This document shows, piece by piece, positions 1 through 10,127 of a stretch of DNA of 64,000 nucleotides. The stretch covers positions 3,410,001 to 3,474,000 of the forward strand of contig JACGCM010002784.1 of the NCBI GenBank assembly GCA_014058105.1. The letters run 5' to 3'. Source of the DNA: Kingdonia uniflora (taxonomy: Eukaryota; Streptophyta; Magnoliopsida; Ranunculales; Circaeasteraceae). Each line of letters begins with the position of its first letter. The stretch's first letter is position 1. The translations under genes and the position numbers were made by a program. The notes under the pieces were generated by a model. The model was not told the origin of the DNA. It saw nothing but the letters and a program-made list of their open reading frames with translations, and ran no database searches.

Positions 1-510
1 GAGACAAAAACTAATATGAAATAAGAAATGATACAAGTGTATTTGCGTGGAAAATCTCTGAATAGGTAAAAAAATACAGCCTTGAGTTAAGGATTTAGTA
101 ATAGTGACTTTTATTGCTTGAGGTTGATATCTTATTACAAGTGATCTCTCCAACTATAAATGCTTTATCTTGTAGATAAGAAGTTTGGGTATTCGAGAAT
201 CTAGAAAATGTAGTTTTTTGATAATTTTTCGTATATTTTTCTAGTTTTTTGTCTCTTATCGTGCTGAAGCACGTTCTCCGAACAATGTGGTAAGTGGCGT
301 TTGACAGAGCAACTGCTGAGTTCGTGAGAGACATGAATCTTTGACTTGTTCATGTTTTTCTATTGAGCTCGACCCACGTTCTTCTATAGTTCGTGGCGCA
401 GGTGTCAATGCTAACTTTTATGTTGCATGTAAAATGCGTGAATCTGATATGGAGGTAGTTTGATCTGGAAATAACTCGAATTAGGTTTGATCGTAGGATA
501 AGCCACTACA
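1..510 (-). repeat. Partial 3' LTR of Tat-0
   Basis: Read on the minus strand it starts TGTAGTGGC at 510 and follows the LTRs at 12330, 34851 and 52924 through the regions rich in GAGCTC and ACGAAC and the AATAAA-rich R/U5 part. The outer U5 end is off the left edge of the window. It is highly diverged from the other copies. Confidence 0.8.
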
Positions 511-546
511 ATAGCCCCCTCATAACGGAAGTCACGAGTGGCTTTG
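511..546 (-). promoter_or_regulatory. Polypurine tract region of Tat-0
   Basis: On the minus strand the bases next to the LTR read GTTATGAGGGGGCTAT, preceded by the conserved block CCACTCGTGACTTC. The same arrangement precedes the LTRs at 34851 and 52924. This is the expected plus-strand primer site for reverse transcription. Confidence 0.7.
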
Positions 547-767
547 GTTGGGAAAGAATATGCGGGTATATGGGTTTTGGAAGTTAAAAAATGAAGGAAA
601 TATTAATGTGGATTTAACTGTATGGAAAATGCATATTTTTATAGAGGGATGCTTGTGCATTGAATAATGATGCAATATTGATGTACGCGATGGTAAGCGT
701 TTTGAGAGTTTCGTCTATTTTAAATGATGACACTTGTGAAATATACCTATACATTAAATATGAATGT

Positions 768-777
768 TATATAAATA
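768..777 (+). promoter_or_regulatory. TATA box of the Tat-0 accessory (antisense) gene
   Basis: TATATAAATA followed by GTACCTG lies 96 bp before the shared accessory-gene ATG at 864. The same block stands at 53165-53174 in Tat-3 (98 bp before its ATG) and, on the minus strand, at 34609-34618 in Tat-1. Conservation in copies that are otherwise highly diverged argues for a real Pol II core promoter. Transcription itself cannot be seen from sequence. Confidence 0.65.
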
Positions 778-2099
778 GTACCTGTACCGAGGATTATGGC
801 AAAGTATGCTGTTTGTTTTAAAATTCTCTGAAAGTCTTATTGACGATGAGGAAGACCCGAAGAATGGTTTACAAAGAGAGAATTTTTGTTGAGATGGAGA
901 AGTGGAAGTTGACATATATTGGAGATCAGTTCCTGGAGATGCCCACCACTGTTCCCGTTCCACCAACGTATTAGTGGATGTCGTCAAAAGAAGCGGTTGA
1001 AGCTGAGGAAGATTTTAACTATAGATAAAATTTCATTATGTTGTCTTAACATGCGAGCAACATTGGAGTTGTTCTCGTATTCTTGCGTAATACAAAGTTA
1101 AGGAGACAGATGCAGGGGTTGGTGTAACTGTGGGTCAATTATGTTGTTGTTTTGCGTAAGATTAGATTTTAAGGTCGGACCTTCTTTATCTCTATTAACT
1201 CTGCGGTGGTGGTGGTTGTATAGGGGCCGACGGTGGAAGTGGAGAGGGGAGATAGAGAATGGAAGTCTGCTTCTATACCATCATCATTTCTTAGCTCTAA
1301 GAAGATCTTTTATTTGAAGAGTCGGTTGAAGTACTCAGTCTTTAGCTTTCATGTCCAGACTTCCTCTAAACCCAGTTTTTGGTCAGAGTAATATGGTGTG
1401 AAGGGAGAAGGACATTCGCTGACCTCCAATACTTGCTTTGCTTCAGAAGATTCTTTGAGTAAAATAATACTAAAGTCAGATGAACTGAATGATTTGATGT
1501 TTCAAAGTACTTGAAAGACTTGTTATCTATATAGTACCTGAAAAGCTTGTTATCTATAAAGTACCTAAAAAACTTGTTATCTGTAAAGTACCTGAAAGAT
1601 TTAATTTTTTTTAAAGTACCTATAATTTATATTCAAGCTTAGTAAAATTTGGTTTCTCAAACTCTGTGTTGTTATAAAGAATAACTCTTGAAATCAAGTT
1701 ATGAAAAATTTAAAGAATTAAAATTGGATGATGTAATATATGAGATTGGAACTGTAACATATATTATAGTAATTGAGCTGTAAAAATGTGTTGGTGTTCA
1801 AAAGATGTGTCATAATTTATTTTTTGAATTGAATGACTGAATATTTTGTGGTGGGAGAGAACTGTATAAGTTTTATGATATATAAGAATTGGTAATTCGA
1901 GCTAATGGAGGTCGCTTGAAATTATTAGAGGTCGATGTGGAGAGATAAAAGTAAGATTAAAATGGACTAGGGCGAATTCATTGAAGTTGATATGTAGAAA
2001 TAAACTCAAATAATTATTTTCAAGATATTAGGGTTTTTGTATTAAAAGAACAGAATATAATTACGAATTGTAGGGGATTTGCAGTAATCTAGAAAACTG

Positions 2100-2107
2100 T
2101 ATAAATA
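2100..2107 (+). promoter_or_regulatory. Second TATA-like box inside the accessory region of Tat-0
   Basis: TATAAATAGGGG stands 46 bp before the start of the conserved module that reads MVLTRSQ in Tat-3. Tat-3 has TATAAATACGGG at 54452, 50 bp before that ATG. Here the ATG position is ATA. The box may mark a second transcription start or a separate small gene. Only two copies can be compared, because Tat-2 is interrupted at exactly this place and Tat-1 has a deletion there. Confidence 0.45.
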
Positions 2108-2372
2108 GGGGAAATTAGCTTTTCAGCAGGTGGAAGAAAATAGAAATAGTGTGGACTTGATCTGAGAAAATTCGTTATAGTGCTGAGGGGCAGTTGGCGA
2201 TAAAGATAGTTGTAGTACGGTAGTAGATTTTTGGTTCGTTAGACTATGATGTCGACCTGCCAGTAAGGGAGTGTCAATTTGGTGGTTTAGATTGGATAGG
2301 TATAGAACCTGAGTAGGAGTAATTCTGGGATGTGATGGTGGATCCTTCAGCTCGAAAAGATACTGTGATAAG

Positions 2373-3611
2373 AGGTTTTTTTGGCCTCTACAAAAAACTC
2401 GCTCAAAGTACGATTGTCAAATTGTAGTACGGATGAGTGGGATTGAATCCACAGGGAGGTTTGGGAAAACAAATACTTTCTAGGCCGAATTACAGTTTTA
2501 TATGGGATAAATCTATGAAGAAGAAATAAAAAATAATTATAAAACTTAATGAGAGAGAGCTAAGGTTCGGACTTGGCCTCTTCCTTTCAAAGCATTAATC
2601 AATATTTAACTAGATCTTAATATCTCTACCCATCATATGTTCGTATTAAAACATATACGATATTGTAAAATAAACCACTAAATCTATGGTCAAGTATTTA
2701 GTGGTTATACTTTTAAGTGATGGTGAAGAGTGTCTTAGAGAATTATCAACTCAACCATGGTTAGGCTTGAGTAAGTTCTCTAGTGTTTCCTTTAGTTTAG
2801 ATCTCCAAATCAAGTCTACGGTTAGTAACACTTGTTTGCATCCAAAGTTATTATACACCAAATTGAAGCTATGGCCAAGCCTTCGATATGATGCACAAAC
2901 TTATCAATCATGCAGTACTAAGAGAAAACTAATTAGAACCTAATTAATACTAACTATTGCTCATCCAAGAAGAGGCCTCATCCTAGCCTTAGCTAGAAGA
3001 TTAACCGTTCATCTCAAACTTCATCGCATTAACAACTAATTATTTATAAAAGAAAATAAAAGAGAGAGAAGAAAATTAAATAAAACTAAGACTTTATTTC
3101 TTCTAAACTTAATCTAATATGAGATGCCCAATTACAATGGGGGGAGAGTTCATTTTATAGGAAAAGGAACCCAAATTTAGAAACTATACATTAAATTCTA
3201 AAGAATATTTGGACAATAATATATTCTAATATTACAACCAATTACCTAATATTCATGCATATAATTTCCTTAAGTGATATAGAGATATTTCTTCATGGAA
3301 ACTCTTGCATATATCTTCAATATAAAATATCTTCAAGGATCTTGGATGCAATATATTCTTTGATCTTATTCTCCAATAATATTTGTGTATATATTTCTTC
3401 AATCTTGGGACCAAATATATTGTGTCTTTGAGTTTTTGTGCCATGAACTGCTGGAGATACTTTTACTTGACTTTAAGTGCTTGATTTCAAATATCCATCT
3501 CCAATAGCTGTAATCTAACAAACGTACACAAGTACGCAAAATTAAATATAATGTACAGCTAAAATACATGTTCGGGTATATTAAAAATATCATAATTACG
3601 CGCTCATCATG
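2373..3611. mobile_element. Unclassified insertion (about 1.24 kb) inside Tat-0
   Basis: The accessory-gene module that is continuous in Tat-2 (52346 down to about 52000) and Tat-3 (54502-54800) is split here: it stops after GATAAGAGG at about 2372 and resumes at GAGACTGATAGC near 3612. The intervening DNA has no counterpart in the other copies. It holds the phrase GATTGAATCCACAGGGAGG, common in plant LTR-type repeats, and GGCCTCATCCTAGCC. No long ORF, clear terminal repeat or target duplication was found, so both boundaries are good only to about 10 bp. It may be a solo LTR or a non-autonomous retroelement. Confidence 0.5.
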
Positions 3612-6600
3612 TTGTGAGACTGATAGCTAAAGATGAGATCGAATTAGAAGATGTAAGGATTGCTGGAGGTAAAATGATCTGGTGTGGTTCTCCAGGACAT
3701 CAGGGATGTTTCAGGTATAATTATATATGAGGATGTGAATTGTGTGAGTTTGAATAATTGTCAAAGAAATGTAATGAGAATGAAGTTTAAATATGTTCTT
3801 TATTGTTGTGAATATTGTTTGTGACTGTTTAAAAAAATTAAATTTGAATATTTTTGAAATATTGAGAGCTTTGGAAATGAGGTCAGTACTTCTATATGTA
3901 GAAGGAGAAAAAATAGAAAAAGCAGGTGGCTTTTGATTTTTTCTATGGTGAAAAACATGGAAAGTTCAATTACGTATAAGTGTTGAGTCATCATGGGTCT
4001 AGGAAGGTCAGAGGGAGATTTGGAAAAGAGAAATGAAAGCATATTAAATTATAGGGTAGGGGACAATGATGGGAAGGTGTTTTCATCGAAAAGGTGCAAG
4101 ACGTCTGACATTAACAATGGAAGGGATGCCTCAATTCCAAAAATGAGTACGGCTCATATGAGGCTCAATAACTGCAAGCAGTTAGAGAGACAAAATATAA
4201 ATGATGCTTCGTCTTTCTCATTCAAACGTTTCTCAGCTTCTAAAAACTTGAAGAGCAGCGAGAGAGAAATGAAAAAAAATAGCAGAGAATTTTGTGAGAA
4301 ATTATTCGAAAGTGATCAACAATCAAAGCGAGAGAAAGTTGCAGAGACTAAGTCACGAAGGTGGTTATACAGCAACGTTGTGAGGGAAGGATTTGGCACT
4401 ACGTTAGATTCATATTCCGTCATAGATGGTTAATAGATGATTTGTGTTACTGTGAATGTCTTTCTTTTAAAATTCCTTTTTTTAAGGGTATACAAATCTA
4501 AAAATTACTATTTACAGTAATTTTTAAAATATGTTTGATATATTTGCAAAATGAGATATAAAAGATATATGTATATGAGTGATGTATATGTAAAAGATAA
4601 TAATAGAATACCTGGACCTATATGTAGGTCGATCGTGGTGAGTTTTATGTATAATCAAATCTACTTTAGAGTTGTAGTTGATTTGGAGACTTCACCTCTT
4701 AATAAGGTGTAGACCTCCGGTCGATCGACTGAGTCTGAGAATGTAATATCTGATAGGGAGGATGAAGCAGTAGTTGTTTAATTTCTAGATTTCCCAGGTA
4801 AATTGGTATCCTACCCTCCAGATTCAGATGCTTTTAGAGAGTTCTATAAAGCCAAATCTCTTGTTGAGGGAAGATGGAGTAATTTTGTAGAAGATGCCGG
4901 TAGGCATTTTAGAAGTTGTATTGTCAGATCTGGGGAGGAATTTTTTTTTTCTGTTCGCTGATTTGGAGAAGGCAAAACTAGATAGGGTTTAGACGAAATG
5001 ATCTCCCTAAAGTATTATGATGGAAATGCTCAGGGCAACCTGGAATAGGGTTTTTTGTTTTACTTGTCTCAATTGGAGTATAGGTTGAGTCTGCCCCTTT
5101 GCAATCTTGTGAAAGGGATTATGAATATCATTGGGGCATGTCCTATTCAGTTGAACGGGAACATGTGCGAGGTAATAAACATATGTAAATTTCTAAATAA
5201 GATGTGGGAGGAGGATGAGGTTGAGTGGAGGATATCTCCTGAAGACGTCTTACAGTTTTATGAGGAAAAAACATTTTTGCAAGTCGAGGGGCATACTTTT
5301 TTATGAGTTTGACTCGACCTCTTTTCTTTGATCAAAATTCAGCAGGTCGAAAGTGGAATGATAATGTGATATGGGTGAAGGGTGATTGCCTTCAGAGAGA
5401 TGATGAAGAACCCATGGAACTTCTATGTAGAACTGTGAAACAAAGTAAGTATAACAATATAATAAGAATAGTATTTGAAATGCTTAAATGGAATGTTGCA
5501 CTATTTATGATAATGTGCTATTGATTGATAGGTCCTTTATCGCAGGTGAAGAGGAAGAAGTCCTTGTTAGACACTGTTGCTCAGGAAAGGACCGAGCTCA
5601 AGGCTGTATTCAAATAACTAGGTATTAGCAGAAAGAAGCGAGCTAACAGAAGGTCTGTGAAAGTTCAAAGTATCATGTAACGAGGCTAATGACTAGCATT
5701 GGTAGTAACAAGAAGAGGGGGGTTAATGGAGAGAGATGAGTGGTCTTGCCCAAGGCCTCTGTAGTAGACTTTGCGGATGTACCAGAGTCCACTGCAGAAT
5801 GACAGGGGATGCTAAAGCGTAGCTTGACCTCTGGAACTACAGGAAGTGGTAAGGTCGAAGGAGGGGCAAAAAAAGTAGGGTTGAGACTTCTGAACTGATG
5901 GGGTCGAAGGTCGCAAAGAATCGATGGTGAGGAAGATGAATTTAAAATGGTAGAGGAAAAGGTGAAGCTTGCAACCTACAATGGTGTGGAAGAGATGGGA
6001 AAAATGATAGGTCTGATGACTTGAATATATGCTGAATTTTGTTTGATGATTTGAGCTAACCATGTGGTTGATAATTATTGTGTTTTTACAGGTTGCTCGT
6101 CTGATGAAGGGGATCTGCCTCAGAGTGGAGGAGGAGAAAGTCAAGCTTGTAAAGGGTAAGGCCGAGCTTGAGAAAGAGGCAGCTTGATTGAAAGCTTACT
6201 TGGCTAAGGAAGGCAAGCAACTGGAGGCCCTAAAGGCTTCTGAAGAGGTGGAGATCAACGAGCTGACAGCGGAGGCGGGAAAAAATATGGGGGAGGTGGT
6301 AATATAGTATGATAGACTTGGGCGCCACCTCCTCAAAATAGGGTATTAGAAAGCTGAGGTGAACGTCACTATGGCGGACACCTATGCTGAGGAGGAGGAA
6401 GATGATGACGCGGAAGATGTTTCTGTTGGAGTTGTGGATGGGTTAGATCGTGTCTCTCCCCAAATGGTGTGAGACAACCAAGGGTATGACAATGAGCGTC
6501 TAGAGGGAGGGAACGAGAAGGTAGAGTAGAATGTTGACTCTACGATTGTATGAATAGTTTGGAATGTTGTAATCTGATGGAATATTATTTGTTGGATAAA

Positions 6601-6745
6601 CTTTTGTAGGCTAAGATGTTCTTATAAACCTTGTTGTAGGATCTTAATTAATTGCACCGCAAAATAAAATATTTAGAGAATGATCTCGCTAAGGAGAAAG
6701 TTGCCTCAACGTCCTTGTTGTCTCGCAAGCTGAGTTACAAGTTAG

Positions 6746-7172
6746 AAAAGAGCAAGAAATATATCACTTGTATGCTTCATTCCTTAAGGTTGCTCAAAAT
6801 TTTAAGTAGAAGTAAATCTTATAGATGTATTATGTATTTTGTTTGTGCAGTGGCTTCATTTTGTATCAGTTGTCAAAAGTGCTATTATTGAACAGCTTTT
6901 ACCTCTAATATGGATTTGGCACCTGAAACATTGATTTTTTGGGTTTTTTTTTTCCTCGAAATTCCTTAAGTTTAAACGGCATATGAAAGAGTTATCTTCT
7001 TCTAAATAAGATGTGAATCAACTGAACCTATTATGTGCTAAACGTGCATAATGGTTTTAGGTAAAAATACCCCCAAGAGCCGTAGTATGTTCTATACATT
7101 TTCTTAAAAAACTAAGATTCAGTAAGGTAGGCTTGGATTGCACGAAATCTTAATATGTTCAATGGATTTCAG
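6746..7172. other. Junction stretch without recognisable gene
   Basis: Between the last base alignable to the Tat accessory gene and the first kinase codon there are about 430 bp of AT-rich DNA with T-runs near 6940. No ORF, repeat or RNA gene was recognised. The right end reads GGATTTCAG before GTGGACATT, a possible splice acceptor of the kinase gene. Confidence 0.5.
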
Positions 7173-8150
7173 GTGGACATTTCGAGTAGAATAAGCATCC
7201 CAACATATTTACCCTTATTAGAACCTATCTAGAGGCCCCTACTCTTGTTTATGATTGCCTCCCCAATGGCAGTTTTGAAGACCGGCTTGTGTGCAATGAC
7301 AATACTCCCCCTCTATCTTGGCAAACAAGGATAAGGATATCTATTGAGGTATGCTCCACCCTTATCCTGCTACATTCCAACAACCCCAAAGGCATCATCT
7401 ACCGTGATCTAAAGCCCGTTACTATCCTATTAGATACAAATTTGACTTCCAAACTAAGTGACTTTGGCACTTCTCGCCTCTCCTCTTAAAAAGACTCAAA
7501 GGGCACCTCTTCGTACATGGATCCTGTGCTTCTAAAAACTGGAGAAATTTTACCAAGTTTAGATGTGTATTCTTTGGGGAATATATTATTACGGCTCTTA
7601 ACTGTGTGACCGACATTGGATATACAAATAGAGGTAGAAACTACACTAGAAAAAGGTAAATTTGGTGATATATTGGATGCTTTTGCTGGAGATTGGCCCT
7701 TTATGCTGGCAAAGTAGTTGGCACATTTAGCATTGAGGAGCTGCAGTGTAAATAGTAATAATTGGCCCAACTTTGGTTTAGAAATATGGAGGGTTCTTGA
7801 ACTGATGAAGGTTTTATGTGGAACCTCGACTTCTTTCCGAATAAGATCTGAGGAGAATTACCGGGTTCCTTTATATTTCGTCGGTTCCATATTTCAGGTC
7901 AGTTGTTACTGTGGAAATAATTATTTTTTGAGCATTTCTTGATGCTTATAGATGCTGCTGGAATTGTATTTATAATACTGATATTGGCTTCTTGAAAAAC
8001 ATGTAGGAAACCATGCAGGATCCTCACATCACAGCGGATGGTTTTATGTATGAAACTGAGGCTATAAAAGGATGGATAGATGGTGGCCATAAATCCTCGC
8101 CCATGGCAAACATTAAGCATGCACATTGCAACCTTAATTCCAAATCTTTC
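7173..8150 (+). pseudogene. U-box protein kinase gene fragment (plant PUB kinase class), decayed
   Basis: Reading the plus strand in pieces gives the C-terminal half of a plant receptor-like cytoplasmic kinase with a U-box. Kinase features: PNGSFEDRL, PPLSWQTRIRI, the catalytic loop as YRDLKPVTILLD (normally HRDLKP..N), and the DFG motif in SDFGTSRL. After a linker (IWRVLELMKVLCGTSTSFR) comes a U-box start, ETMQDPHITADGFMYETEAIKGWID. In this family kinase and U-box occur in that order, and the U-box recruits E2 enzymes for ubiquitin transfer. An intron-like gap (about 7898-8007) separates them, so this is a genomic rather than a retrocopied fragment. Several in-frame stops, no N-terminal half, and a U-box that runs out after HCNLNSKS show it is dead. 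It lies directly after the truncated Tat-0 on the same strand as its accessory gene. Confidence 0.8.
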
Positions 8151-8259
8151 TCTATGCTCTACGATTCAAGAATGGCAGTAACAGCCCTAATTCTTCTTTT
8201 TCCCTTTTTACTATATATGTCAATGTTCAAACATCTTTCCCTTTATCTTTTAGCTTAAG

Positions 8260-9360
8260 TAAGAGTATTTCGACTGAAAGTGAGAGACACGGTGAAATTT
8301 TATAGTTTATTTGAGAATGGGATGGTCCTTAGATTTACGAATTTTGGGTTTGTGGTTATTTTTGGCTGTGAATACTAACCAAAACTCGCTGCTTTTTGGT
8401 TAAATTGAGAGTTGGCATTACAACCTTATATGGCTAATTTAGACACCACTGCCAAACTAAAAAAAGATCATTTATTAGGTCAGTCGAATACAGAGGTAAT
8501 CCATAACTTATAGATTTAGGTCTGGCCTTTCTTACTAATGACTTATGCAAATCTAGATCGAATCCCTGAGGATATTTGATTAAACTAGAAGAAAAATTTA
8601 TTTAACTCCGAGCCGCATGTCTATCTAGAGAACTCAAGCATTTGAAATTTAAATTTTGGGAATACCAAACTTGGTCCCCCATCCAATCCTGCAACAAACT
8701 AACTGCCAATAGTCTTCCATAACTACAATCCCATTTCCTGCCCTTTTCATGAACTCCTTACTTTAGCCTCATATGATCTACATACATATTCTTAATTTGG
8801 ACTCTATTAACGTGATAAAGCATAATTTCACTAGATAGGGCAAATAAAAAAAACCAAATAAAATGTTCTACTAGAAACATACTCTTGATTTGGACTTTAC
8901 TAACATGATAAAACATGATTTCACTAGATTGGGCAAATAAAATTAACTTTATAAATTCATGCTAAAGACCAACTAGGATTACTCCTATCATCTTCTTTGC
9001 CCTCAGTTGAATACTAACCATATCATTTTTTACTTTTGTTTTTCATTTACAATATTATACAACTATCAGTAACCTCACAATGATATGGTTTAATATATGT
9101 GATCTACTTACTTCATGTCTTCACTTAAAGTAGGGTTCTTAATTGTAGTGATTCAATAAGAATGAGCTCTAAAATGGATCACGAGAATCACAAAGTTTGT
9201 TGCTATGAGATAGTTATGGTAACTTAGTATTTGCATATGATTTCTAAACCCTATCAATTAGGGTTTCTAACTTTATCTCTTTTACAGAGGTTTCCAATAC
9301 TTAATTTTAGCCTAATTTAACCTTAGATTTCAACAAAGACAAGTAAAGTTTTAGAATTTG
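8260..9360. other. Intergenic, no gene recognised
   Basis: About 1.1 kb of AT-rich DNA. Apart from a 93-bp-period two-copy repeat (8784-8942) I see no ORF with recognisable content, no RNA gene and no element ends. Confidence 0.6.
8784..8942. repeat. Two-copy tandem repeat, period 93 bp
   Basis: A block of about 66 bp starting ACATATTCTTAATTTGG at 8784 recurs at 8877 as ACATACTCTTGATTTGG. Both continue to TTTCACTAGAT.GGGCAAATAAA. About eight differences separate the copies, so the duplication is not recent. Confidence 0.8.
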
Positions 9361-9373
9361 GTAATTTTATATA

Positions 9374-9769
9374 ATGTCTATCAACAAACCCAGTATAACC
9401 GTGATCAAAGCAAAACCTCAAAAATTTACTAACAATAGTTTATTCGGATTCATTTATAATATTGTAAAGTTTGAAAAGTATGGTTTACTACATGTAGATA
9501 TGGACTTCATTGATATCAGTAGACTCCATACAACACTTTCCAACGACTCCTCAGGCCAGGTGTTCTTGATAAATTTCTGCTTGCAGTTGACTACGGTTAT
9601 GACTTGTGAAATGATTAACTTCCTAACTACGAATGTAATCGACACAACAACTTATCTTCCTCACATTAGAGTCATAGAACTACCATTATGGCACCTATTT
9701 GACAATTACGGTTGTAGTAAAATCGTAAAACACTTGAAGAGTATTTGCCAAGAAGACCCTAATATCTAA
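9374..9769 (+). CDS. Unrecognised 131-aa ORF
   Basis: This is an uninterrupted reading frame of 131 codons in a window where nearly every other frame is broken, starting MSINKPSITVIKAKPQKF and ending CQEDPNI. The composition is that of a folded, helix-rich soluble protein with a hydrophobic centre (VFLINFCLQLTTV) and aromatic and histidine residues (LPLWHLFDNYG). I see no signal peptide, membrane segment or known catalytic motif. A few codons of similar character may follow the stop. It could be an exon of a lost host gene or an integrated fragment of foreign origin; the sequence alone does not decide, and I assign no function. Confidence 0.4.
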   Translation: MSINKPSITVIKAKPQKFTNNSLFGFIYNIVKFEKYGLLHVDMDFIDISRLHTTLSNDSSGQVFLINFCLQLTTVMTCEMINFLTTNVIDTTTYLPHIRVIELPLWHLFDNYGCSKIVKHLKSICQEDPNI

Positions 9770-9841
9770 CTTAGAGATGATTTTTGGAATAATCATTACA
9801 ATTGGTTACTAACACATTTCAAGGAAAAGGCGTTAGGTGAT

Positions 9842-9914
9842 GCAATAAAACCAAGGTGAATCGAACTATTGACCTAGAAATAAAACCTACAAACCTGACC
9901 ACTGAGCTAATGCG
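9842..9914 (-). repeat. tRNA-like segment, possible SINE head
   Basis: On the minus strand the bases read TTAGCTCAGTGGT (A-box type, 9910-9898) and, about 32 bases later, GTTCGATTCACC (B-box type, 9866-9855). This is the internal Pol III promoter layout of a tRNA gene. The arms do not pair into a full cloverleaf by eye and no clear discriminator or CCA end is present. A tRNA-derived SINE remnant is more likely than a working tRNA gene. Confidence 0.45.
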
Positions 9915-10027
9915 TATATACTGTTTAATGTTCAATGGCTCAAATATCATCTATAAGCAAAAATATTTCCTAATACAAAGTAAAAAACTTCAATATTTCC
10001 CATAGTTAGAAGGGCCATTTCTGTGAG

Positions 10028-10037
10028 TATATATAAA
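10028..10037 (+). promoter_or_regulatory. TATA box of the RPA1-like gene
   Basis: TATATATAAA lies 100 bp before the ATG at 10128, the only methionine that leads into the RPA1-type reading. A plant start site would fall 25-35 bp downstream. Confidence 0.5.
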
Positions 10038-10127
10038 CTTTGTACTCACTAAATTCATTATACTATATTCATTAGATCTTATACAAAATCAAATACTAAT
10101 TTCTTACATATCCTACGCAGTTGAGGC

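Larger units (their letters stand above)
1..6745 (-). mobile_element. Tat-0: truncated Ty3/gypsy Tat-lineage retrotransposon (minus orientation)
   Basis: The stretch matches the last part of the Tat elements elsewhere in the window, read on the minus strand: a 3' LTR (1-510), a purine-rich tract just inside it, then the accessory antisense gene running on the plus strand. No gag or pol sequence follows. Similarity to Tat-3 ends inside the eighth accessory exon near 6745, so about two thirds of the element, including the 5' LTR, has been lost or lies elsewhere. The left LTR edge is cut by the window start; comparison with 52352-52924 suggests about 60 bp are missing. It is also interrupted by an unrelated insertion at about 2373-3611. 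Confidence 0.8.
864..6745 (+). pseudogene. Accessory antisense gene of Tat-0 (Transposase_28-like, coiled coil), decayed
   Basis: This runs opposite to the element's gag-pol strand. The first conserved ATG is at 864 (MVYKER...). A second module near 2146-2340 resumes after the insertion at about 3612. The exon with GRS...KRCKTSD at 3993 leads to a module ending YSVIDG with donor G|GTTAAT at 4428. Exon 5 runs 4628-5444 (acceptor ATGTAG, donor AAA|GTAAGT) and contains the block YLSQLEYRLSLPL...IGACPIQLN...VINICKFLN, like Pfam Transposase_28 (putative gypsy-type transposon). Exon 6 starts at 5532, exon 7 spans 6092-6520 (lysine/glutamate-rich, coiled-coil type), and exon 8 starts at 6640 and breaks off near 6745. 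Many stops are present. The same junctions occur in Tat-1, Tat-2 and Tat-3. The molecular function is unknown. Confidence 0.65.

Noticed and set aside
3253..3593. Minus-strand frames in the unclassified insertion
   Set aside because: AT-rich, Tyr/Ile/Ser-biased translation with no motif; chance frames.
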